A stretch of DNA of 64,000 bases. Origin: Costus lasius (taxonomy: Eukaryota; Streptophyta; Magnoliopsida; Zingiberales; Costaceae). The notes beneath the pieces were generated by a model. The model was given only the letters and a program-made list of their open reading frames with translations. It ran no database searches and was not told the origin of the DNA. Location of the stretch: the NCBI GenBank assembly GCA_027563935.2, contig CM050449.1, forward strand, positions 43,932,507-43,996,506, written 5' to 3'. Position 1 is the stretch's first letter; the number at the start of each line of letters is the position of its first letter. Positions 57,567 to 64,000 of the stretch are shown here, piece by piece. The position numbers and the translations under genes are program-made.

Positions 57567-59293
57567 CCATGTTAGAATCATTCTAGGACTTAAGAGTGAT
57601 TCTTTTCTCACTATTTTATCTGACTGAAAATCCAATAAAACAGCCCGAAAGAGTAAAACTCTTTTAGTGAGATGGGATCCAGATTTCATATTTGATCTCC
57701 GCGTCCCGCTCAGGCGAGATAAGATGCACAGAGAGTTCATGCACTAATCACTGGTAGGAAATCCATGCCAATCGCCAACCCGTGCGATTCCCCTTCATCT
57801 AGGCAATTCATGAGACTGTGCCAACTGAGTTGGTACAACATAGTTTCTGATTCCTTAGATGGCTGCCTCCATATAGCTATCATATGCTCAATTTGTAGCC
57901 TATATGGTCAAGCTGACCTTACCTACTTCCTGGACCACCACGTGCTATGCTGAGCAACGAGAAGCGATAAATCCCTTCTCTGTAGCATGTAGGTATAATC
58001 GCGCACCGTGTGAAGATAGCTGGGCGTGCCCACTGAGTGGGTACAACACGGCCCCAACGATAGTCAGAACAGTGAGGTTTCGCGTCAGAAGGCAATCGAT
58101 AGCTTGATATTTTCGTTGGATTTTAACGGTCTTTTTATCTTCTTACTATCATACAAATTCTATAGTGATAGCTGAAGAATAAAACATGCATGTGCTACTT
58201 ACTTAAAACAGTAAATGAAAGCACCATTATCTTATGTGGTAAACGCCCATAAAACTTAAGTAAAACCCTAGTTTAACAAAAGTCTTTACTTGAGATCTTT
58301 ATGGGACTCTTGTACCTCATCCGGCCCAGCCCGGGCCCAAACGCCATCTGCAGCCCAAATGCGCCCACCAGATAGAATGCGCCTGTTCTAGAGTCGAACT
58401 CTAGACCACCCACCTAGTGAAGCCAACTGCTGCAAACGCCTATGCCATATATCCTGTGTGCTCATGTCTGATCAAATTACATTTTAAAAACTATCTAGAC
58501 ATGGTTTGACACGCAGGTCAATTATACATTTTAATAATTTCAAATGTGACTCGCAGATCACATCAAATATATTAATTTCCAGGCACACAGGCCCCAGCAC
58601 AGCATACAAAATAGGGCAGCCCACATAAGATTAAATAAACACTCAATGCAACATGTTAAACATGTACTACATGTGATCCAAACAGAAATAAAATTTTTCG
58701 AAAAACCCATGGCATCAATTTTATTTCCTTATGTGCCCCACTACCTTACAACGGTCCATTAACAAATATCCATTCGTCAGACCAAGTCAGACCCACTGCC
58801 CTTGCATGCACCCAGTCATAACTGACTTGTGTCGACCCAATGGTCGACTATGCATGCCTTAAGGGCTGAACGTCCCACATGATTTCCGGCAAGCGGGTGT
58901 GAACCCGGGCCATAATCATGATCGTTCACTAGTCGCCTCAAACAGACATCGCTACACTCCCTTCTGCAGTCGGCTTATAGCCACCTATACAGCTTGCGCA
59001 CAGGTGCTATCCAGCCGCCCATCCAGGCTGTCAGATAGTCTGATTAGGCTGTTGGGTCCATACTTGACTAACGACTTCAAAACTATTAACCCGTCTAAGT
59101 GTTTGAAGTAGGCGCACAGATAGATCTAGTGGAGTCGCGCATGAAGATTTTTTTGTTTAAAAAACAACTATGATACATGCGCAAACTATGTATGTAAACT
59201 TTGCATCATGTAGTCGCATGTGAACATAAAGAAGATCTACTCAATAACTCAAACATGGATCACAACAAGGCAACCATATGCATCAAGTCAGAA
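57567..59293 (-). other. Copia D leader
   Basis: Untranslated leader homologous to 30696-32460 of copia A on the opposite strand. It holds a tRNA-like module with T-arm at 58389-58405 and A-box at 58438-58448. No coding content. Confidence 0.8.
58389..58448 (-). other. tRNA-like module in copia D leader
   Basis: Minus-strand A-box-like TGGCATAGGCG, then a T-arm with stem CTAGA/TCTAG and loop GTTCGAC, identical to copia A in the T-arm and with 2 changes in the A-box that keep the consensus. Confidence 0.6.
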
Positions 59294-59311
59294 AAACCTG
59301 CTCTGATACCA
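59294..59311 (-). promoter_or_regulatory. PBS of copia D (initiator tRNA-Met)
   Basis: On minus it reads TGGTATCAGAGCAGGTTT next to the LTR end at 59313. Confidence 0.9.
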
Positions 59312-59312
59312 C

Positions 59313-59465
59313 TGTAAGGTGAAAGTGGGGGGGGGGGGGGGGGCGAAACCCTAATATGCGCAGATTAAAATTTTGCATAGCGGAAGCTAGGGTTTCTAAG
59401 GATCGATTAGCATGAATATATGATCAACTTGTAAAACTTGTATAGATCAAAAGAGAGATCATACC
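59313..59465 (-). repeat. LTR remnant between copia G and D
   Basis: Only about 153 bp of the 3' part of an LTR remains, with a G17 run (59327-59343). It resembles the end of the solo LTR 12670-14342 ('ccctag', 'ttccgct', C-run, 'accttca'/'accttaca'). On its left is the PBS of D and on its right the pol end of G. Confidence 0.8.
59327..59343. repeat. Poly-G17 tract
   Basis: Seventeen consecutive G residues by count. The solo LTR at 12670-14342 has a run of 7 C at the equivalent place. The length may be affected by sequencing. Confidence 0.8.
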
Positions 59466-62400
59466 AATGGTTGAGAAATCTCAAACCCATATTCTTACAG
59501 TGCTTCTCATGCTTCTGCTGCGCCAGAGGCTTTGTAAGCGGGTCAGCTAGATTGTCATCTGTATGAACCTTGCAGATCTTGATCTCCCCTCGATCAATGA
59601 CCTCCCGGATCAAGTGAAACCTTCTCTGTATGTGCTTGGACTTCTGGTGCGACCGTGGTTCCTTTGCTTGTGCTATTGCTCCAGTGTTATCACAGAAGAT
59701 AACCAAAGGATCTGCACTCGAAGGAATAACACCAAGTTCCTGAACGAACTTACGAATCCATACTGCCTCCTTGGATGCTTCCGAGGCTGCAACATACTCG
59801 GCTTCTGTTGTGGAATCAGCAACAATTGATTGTTTGAAACTTTTCCACACCACTGCTCCTCCATTCAAGCTAAAAACATAGCCTGATTGCGATCGAAAAT
59901 CATCCTGGTCAGATTGGAACGAAGCGTCAGTATATCCTTCAATACTGAGTTCTTCCTGACCTCCATAAATCAAGAACATATCTTTGGTCCTCCGAAGATA
60001 TTTTAAAATGTTCTTGACCGCAATCCAGTGTGCCTTACCTGGATTACTTTGGAATCGACTGGTCACGCTTAACCCGTAAGCGACGTCTGGGCGAGTACAC
60101 AACATCGCATACATAATGGACCCAATAGCCGAAGCATAAGGCGTATTGTCCATTTCGTCTTTCTCAGACTGTGTTTGTGGACACTGACTCTTTGAAAGAT
60201 TCAGACCATGTCTGACTGGAAGATCGCATACATAATGGTCACGCATAATGGACCCAATATTTTCTAAATGGAATCTCTCCAGGACTTTATCGATGTAAGT
60301 ACTCTGGCACAACCCGAGAAGCCTCTTAGATCTATCTCTGTAGATCTTCACACCTAATACATAGGCTGCTTCTCCTAAATCTTTCATCTGGAAACATTTT
60401 CTTAACCATGCTTTGACGGCATGAAGTTCAGGAATATCGTTTCCAATGATCAAGATATCATCGATGTAGAGGACTAGGAAAGTAATCACGCTCCCACTAA
60501 ACCTCTTATATACACACGGGTCATCTTCATTTTTGATGAAACCAAACTCACAGATTGATTCATCAAAACGAATATTCCAGCTTCTCGATGCTTGTTTAAG
60601 TCCATAAATGGACTTCTTTAATTTGCATATTTTATGACGATCTGATGGATTGATGAAACCTTCAGGTTGTGTCATATACACATCCTCTTCTAGTTTTCCA
60701 TTAAGGAAAGCGGTTTTCACATCCATTTGCCAAATCTCATAATCATAATATGCAGCTATCGCGAGAATAATCCGAATAGACTTGAACATGGCTACAGGAG
60801 AGAAAGTTTCATCATAATATATCCCGTAGATTTGTTTGAAACCTTTTGCAACTAGCCTGCCTTTATAGGTAACCACGTTACCATCCATGTCAATCTTCTT
60901 TTTGAAGATCCATTTACAGCCTATAGGGATTACTCCCGGAGGCCGATCAACCAAATCCCAAACTTGGTTATCTGACATGGAGTCCATCTCGGCTCGCATA
61001 GCTTCAAGCCATCTCGCTGATTCCGGTCCACTGACCGCATCCGCATAAGTGAGGGGTTCATCATCAATGATGTAGACTCCGTCATAGCGCTCAGGCTGTC
61101 GACGGATCCTTCCCGATCTTTGCGATTCCCGTGATATCTGAGCCTCAGGTTGTTCAGTAACTTGTTCTATTGGCTCAGGCTCATCCAACTGTGCTTGACT
61201 ACTTTGTCCTTCCTCTGGATTCTCATCCAGCTTTATTTCTCTCCCACTGGCCTCTTGCAGAAGAAATTCCTTCTCAAGAAAAACAGCCGTACGAGCAACA
61301 AACACTTTGTTCTCATTGGGATCGTAGAAATAATAACCCTTAGTTTCTTTAGGGTAACCGACAAAGATACATTTATCTGATCTGCTCTCCAGTTTCCCAG
61401 AGGCGAGCTTTTTGACATAAGCCTCGCAACCCCAGATCTTAATAAATGTCAAGCTCGGCTGTTTCCCATACCATAACTCATATGGAGTCTTAGAAACGGC
61501 TTTGGATGGCACTCGGTTTAGTACCTTTGCAGCTGTTTCCAGTGCAAATCCCCAAAAGGAGTAAGGTAGAGTAGCCTGACTCATCATAGAACGAACCATA
61601 TCCAATAAGGTTCTATTTCTCCTCTCGGACACACCATTCCATTGCGGTGTTCCTGGCGGAGTGAGCTGTGAGATAATCCCACACTCCTTCAGATAGTCAG
61701 TAAACTCATGACTCAAGTATTCTCCACCTCGATCTGATCGAAGTGCCTTGATATTTCGGCCTAACTGATTCTGTACTTCATTTTTGAACTCTTTGAACTT
61801 GTCAAAAGATTCACTCTTATGTCTCATTAGATAGACATAACCATACCTACTGAAATCATCAGTAAAGGTAATGAAGTATGAATAGCCACCTCTGGCATGT
61901 TTACTAAATGGCCCACACACATCATTGTGAATGAGGTCAAGTAAACCTGAAGCCCTTTGTCCTTTATTAGAAAAAGGAGACTTCGTCATTTTACCCATTA
62001 AACAAGCTTTGCATGTATCAAGTTCCTCATAGGAGAATGATCCCAGCAGTCCATGGTCATGCAACCGCTTAATGCGCTTCTTGTTAATATGGCCTAAACG
62101 ACTATGCCATAACAAGGTGCTGTCATCAGCATACTTGGCTTTCTTATTATCAATCTGTTGTACAGAACATTCCATGTCCAACATGAATAACCCATTGTTA
62201 ATCGACCCAGTAGCATAAACAATATTACCAAATGAAATACAACACTTTAAAGTTTTGCATTCAAAGGAAAACCCTTTCCTGACAAGAGCAGGAATAGAGA
62301 TAATATTCTTAGTTATGCTCGGCACAAAATAACAATCGTCAAGTTCTAATACAAGACCAGATGGTAAAGAGATGTTATATTGTCCTACAGCAACAGCAGC

Positions 62401-63243
62401 AACCCGTGCCCCGTTTCCAACTCGTAGGTCCACCTCATGCTGTCCCACCTGTCTTCTTCTCTTGAGTTCCTGCACATTTGAACAAATGTGAACTCCACAT
62501 GCAGTGTCCAACACCCATGAAATAGAAGAAGATACCATGACTTCAGTCACGAAAATACCTGAGCCAGAAGTGAAAGGCTTGCTTCCCTTCTTGTCTCCTT
62601 GGAGCGCTTTACAGTCCTTCTTCCAGTGACCCAGCTGGCCACAATGGAAACATCTGTATTCCTTCGACCGCTTGATCTTTTGTTTCAGAGCCTTGTTGTA
62701 GCTCTTGACAGGGGCTTTGCCCTTCTTCCCCTTCTTCTTGTTCCTTGAAGGAATCATCAAGACAGAGGATGAAGGCTTTCCCTTTTCAAGAGTCTGCTCT
62801 GTAGTATAGAGCATGTTCAGTAACTCTGCCGGGGTACAGTCGATCTTGTTCATATTAAAATTAATAATGAACGGATCGAAAGATGCCGGGAGAGACTGTA
62901 GGATAATGTCTACAACAAGTTCCTGATTGATGGTGTGTCCCAGTTTCTCTAGAGCCTCATTGTACCCAATCATCTTGAGTACGTGAGCTCCCACTGGACT
63001 CCCTTCAGTCAGTTTGCTCTGAAAGAAAAGTTTAGTCAAGTTATAGCGTTCAGTCCTTGCTTGTGCAGCATACAACATCTTGAGATTTGCTATAATTTCA
63101 ATAGCAGATAAATCTTCATGCTGACGCTGCAGCTCAGGCGTCATAGATGCAAGCATCAGGCAAACGACATCAATGCTATCATTGACATGCTTCTCATAAG
63201 CATCCCGAACCGCCCTTGCGGCGTTCGCAGCGGGTTGAGGCGG
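59466..63243 (-). CDS. Copia element G gag-pol polyprotein, 5' truncated
   Basis: An uninterrupted minus frame of about 1,260 codons: gag from QPAANAARAV, zinc knuckle CFHCGQLGHWKKDC, protease WVLDTACGVHIC, integrase (HSRLGHI, CKACLMGK, NDVCGP, SDRGGEY, WNGVSERRN), RT ([13 protein letters not shown]) and RNase H (GYTDASF, TEAEYVAAS, FCDNTGAIAQA). The RT active site reads YIDD where A and D have YVDD. GIYYDETF replaces GIDYDETF, and the first catalytic region of integrase has NDVCGP for TDVCGP. At 60226-60262 five residues are replaced by twelve. The gag N-terminus is cut at 63244 by an F-family LTR, from which some 28 extra codons are read. At the C-terminus the usual stop after LNH is lost and about 20 codons of LTR remnant follow (to 59407). 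It is the best preserved pol frame in the window but has no LTR pair, no polypurine tract and no gag start. Confidence 0.9.
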
Positions 63244-64000
63244 TGATGTGGGGCGGAGACACGTGATGTGCAAACCAAAAGAAAAGTAATTAAAACCTAA
63301 AATTACAATAAGCAGCCATAATTCCAAGCAGTAAAGATAATCATTTATGAAAAGATGCTAAGTATCAGATACTTAGCAGATCTGAGGAATCTGGATTCAG
63401 TCCAACTGATCAGAATAATAGAGGAGGATCAGGTCTTGTTATTGGGTCCAATGATCAGAGCTGGAGGCTTATCCGGACATGTTAAAAAACCTGCAGAAAT
63501 AAGGATATTCAGTTTAGCACTAAGATTAAGAGCAAAAAGAGAACGTGAAGATAGAATGAGAGAAGCTGGCGCCGATCGATGACGCTGTAGCAGGGATTGT
63601 TCGTCGGTGGCACTGGAGCACTGGAAGGACGAGGAGGCGAAGAAGGTGGCGGGGCACCAATGAGAGGTGGTGGAGGAGGCGGAGATGGGGTCCGAGTGTT
63701 GGCGACGGCGGAGAAGCGGAAGTTCGAACAGAACAGGGGAGGCTGGCGAGCATAGCAGGGGTGGTCGCCGGTCGGCCGGTGATGGACCAAACCCAAACCT
63801 GCTACGATTGGAGATTTCTGTGATGTTGGTGGAGCTGTGGCCGGAGTTTCTGGGCGGACGGTGGCCGGACGGAGGAGGACGACGTCGGAAGGCGGATCTA
63901 GGACGTGAACTGGGCGGAAACAGGGGAAAACGAGCGTGGAGCAGAGTTGATAGGCGGTCGTCCGGTGGTGCACGATCGCCGGACCTGCTATAGTTGGGGA
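63244..64000 (-). mobile_element. F-family LTR, cut by window end
   Basis: Reading TGATGTGGGGCGGAGACACG from 63244, this is the reverse complement of the end of the element F LTR (26109 leftwards), including the CACGTGTCTCC and TTTTAGGTTTTAATTACTT phrases. It interrupts copia G gag. The bases before it, GGCGG (63239-63243), should be repeated after its far end, near 65200. Whether it is a solo LTR or part of a full element cannot be seen. ORFs in the GC-rich part are on both strands and are not genes. Confidence 0.88.

Larger units (their letters stand above)
52025..59312 (-). mobile_element. Copia element D, truncated, with nested solo LTR
   Basis: A minus-strand element closely related to copia A: PBS at 59294-59311, leader 57567-59293, gag-pol from about 55575 to 52025. 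It lost the end of RNase H, the polypurine tract and a normal 3' LTR at the fold-back junction. An F-family solo LTR is inserted in the leader just before gag. Confidence 0.9.

Noticed and set aside
63509..63993. Proline-rich protein
   Set aside because: Lies in the F-family LTR; the same region in the copies at 24158 and 55609 has different, unrelated ORFs.

Overview
The window looks like repeat-rich nuclear DNA of a flowering plant. Every recognisable protein belongs to Ty1/copia or Ty3/gypsy LTR retrotransposons of plant type. PBS sites match plant initiator tRNA-Met or a tRNA-Asp-like end, and no host gene, rRNA, CRISPR array or bacterial-style operon is seen. The species cannot be named from the sequence.

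Layout. 1-8304: a partial copia LTR (1-547), AT-rich spacer with microsatellites, a solo LTR with a GGAAT target-site duplication (TSD; 2486-4104), and a truncated minus-strand copia (LTR 4985-6818 plus RNase H remnant to about 7190). 8305-22573: element B, a minus-strand Athila-like gypsy element with TSD TGAAG. It has gag, protease and a third ORF but no reverse transcriptase, and is hit by a copia solo LTR (12670-14342, TSD TAATG) and a gypsy-type solo LTR (19613-22268, TSD ATTAC). 22579-24157: unclassified, with an array of imperfect palindromes. 24158 to about 28063: element F, a plus-strand non-autonomous element (LTR, PBS, one ORF with a protease-like fold lacking the catalytic triplet). 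About 28064-45585: element C, a minus-strand gypsy element whose RT is split by a complete copia element A (29056-38055, TSD GTTTC) and whose leader carries a solo LTR (41391-43892, TSD TTTAG). 45586-50220: LTR fragments and a decayed plus-strand copia, E. 50221-52024: a copia LTR folded into a 238-bp inverted repeat. 52025-59312: minus-strand copia D, with an F-family solo LTR in its leader (55609-57561, TSD AATAT). 59313-63243: an LTR remnant and minus-strand copia G, which has the longest open pol frame. 63244-64000: an F-family LTR that interrupts G's gag and runs off the window.

The genes do not form a host pathway. Each element encodes or once encoded its own particle (gag), protease, integrase, RT and RNase H, and nearly all are inactivated. 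Insertion order can be read from nesting and TSDs. The two LTRs of A differ by about 14 substitutions in 1.62 kb, while those of B differ by about 12 in the first 450 bp, so A is the younger (eye counts). The least ordinary features are tRNA-like A-box/B-box modules in two LTRs and in copia leaders, palindromic repeat arrays in B, the RT-less B element, the F ORF with a disabled protease, and the fold-back LTR.
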